Position numbers and translations under genes: made by a program. The notes beneath the pieces are model-generated. The model did not search any database and had not been told where the DNA came from. It was given only the letters and a program-made list of their open reading frames with translations. Positions 6,636 through 7,290 of a stretch of DNA of 7,290 bases are shown here, piece after piece. Source of the stretch: Calditrichaceae bacterium (GTDB lineage Bacteria > Calditrichota > Calditrichia > Calditrichales > Calditrichaceae); the NCBI GenBank assembly GCA_030592985.1, contig JAUVIB010000157.1, positions 1 through 7,290 on the forward strand, read 5' to 3'. The stretch's first letter is position 1. Every line of letters starts with the position of its first letter.

Positions 6636-7290
6636 TCACACCATTTTCTGTGCTAATCGTTTAAAATATTCCCTTGATATCTTTATGCTTTTTTTAACCG
6701 GTTTCTGCGGCCAGGCAAAAACATAGTCAGGAATCATATATGCTGTTAGTTTATCCTGCAATAAATCTTTTAACTGATGCACATCAAGGTGCTTTCCCGC
6801 TTTCATTTGCAGAAATGCCGCCGGACGAAAACCGAACTTATGATTTTTCACTGGAACGACAATTACTTTTAGCACATCGGATAATTCTTTAATTTTATTT
6901 TCAATAAATTCCGGATATATATTTTCCCCACCGGAAAAAAACATGTTATCCTTTCTACCCTTAATACACAGATATCCCTTTTCATCAATCCTTCCCAAGT
7001 CACCGCTGGCAAACCAACCGTCTCCATCACGAATTTCAATTATTTCACCGTTATTCAGATACCCTAAACAGAGCGTATTTCCTTTTAGTAGAATTTCACC
7101 CTCCTTATTTATTTTTAATTTCCTATATTTTAATAATTTTCCTGATGTTTTTAACTCTTTCACAGAAGCCGCCACGGATGTTGTGGTAACCTGGGAACTC
7201 ATTTCCGTACATCCATATGTACTGAATATATTCCATCCTTTATTATGGGCGTCTCCAAACAATCCCGGTGAAATGGCGCTGCCGCCCACC
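6636..7290 (-). CDS. menE: o-Succinylbenzoate-CoA ligase, C-terminal part (5' end beyond window)
   Basis: This is an ANL-superfamily acyl-CoA ligase that adenylates o-succinylbenzoate and loads it onto CoA in menaquinone synthesis. About 217 C-terminal residues are present; full-length members are about 450-490 aa, so roughly half is missing past the right edge. The first in-window codon GTG is an internal Val, not a start. Visible motifs are GGSAISPGL at the start, YGCTEMSSQVTT (A5 block, about 25-36), GWFASGDLGR (A7, 91-100, with the ribose-binding Asp) and GRKDNMFFSGGENIYP (A8 hinge, 111-126). The A10 block reads PQKPVKKSIK, with the catalytic Lys at about 200 and the usual preceding Gly replaced by Lys. 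SSQV after the A5 block and the adjacent menG argue for MenE over a generic fatty-acid ligase. It ends in TGA 4 nt before the outer menG ATG, so the two are probably one operon. Confidence 0.88.
   Translation of the reverse strand, partial: VGGSAISPGLFGDAHNKGWNIFSTYGCTEMSSQVTTTSVAASVKELKTSGKLLKYRKLKINKEGEILLKGNTLCLGYLNNGEIIEIRDGDGWFASGDLGRIDEKGYLCIKGRKDNMFFSGGENIYPEFIENKIKELSDVLKVIVVPVKNHKFGFRPAAFLQMKAGKHLDVHQLKDLLQDKLTAYMIPDYVFAWPQKPVKKSIKISREYFKRLAQKMV

Overview
The window looks like AT-rich chromosomal DNA from a bacterium of the Fibrobacteres-Chlorobi-Bacteroidetes (FCB) superphylum or a close neighbour such as Ignavibacteriota, Calditrichota, Marinimicrobia or KSB1. Two large secreted proteins end in a FlgD-like beta-sandwich opened by the signature YPNPFNP, which is typical of exported proteins in these lineages. 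The menaquinone genes point to a quinone-based respiratory chain. The exact phylum cannot be fixed from this sequence. Every supported gene lies on the minus strand, so transcription runs from high to low coordinates.

Region 1 (7290 to 5867) holds the end of a menaquinone pathway: the C-terminal half of an o-succinylbenzoate-CoA ligase (menE, cut by the window edge), then a demethylmenaquinone methyltransferase (menG/ubiE) starting 4 nt after the menE stop. menG has two plausible starts.

Region 2 (5866 to 5162) is a 171-nt spacer followed by a 177-aa lipoprotein of unknown function. An 18-bp perfect palindrome covers its stop codon. A 289-nt AT-rich gap follows; it holds a weak terminator-like hairpin and a weak promoter-like sequence.

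Region 3 (4872 to 1) is a tight set of three genes for surface or secreted proteins: a 784-aa VWA protein with an intact metal-binding (MIDAS) motif, a 680-aa VIT-VWA protein whose MIDAS is degenerate, and a lipoprotein with a fibronectin type III domain that runs off the left edge. Gaps are 14 and 32 nt, so co-transcription is likely. The gene contents suggest a cell-envelope adhesion or protein-interaction module, with two sorted VWA proteins and one lipid-anchored FN3 protein. Its role is inferred, not shown.

No RNA genes, CRISPR arrays, insertion sequences or integrase traces are visible. The most unusual items are the paired intact and degenerate VWA proteins, and a 10-bp-arm inverted repeat followed by a T-rich run inside the VIT-VWA gene, which looks like an intrinsic terminator on the antisense strand.
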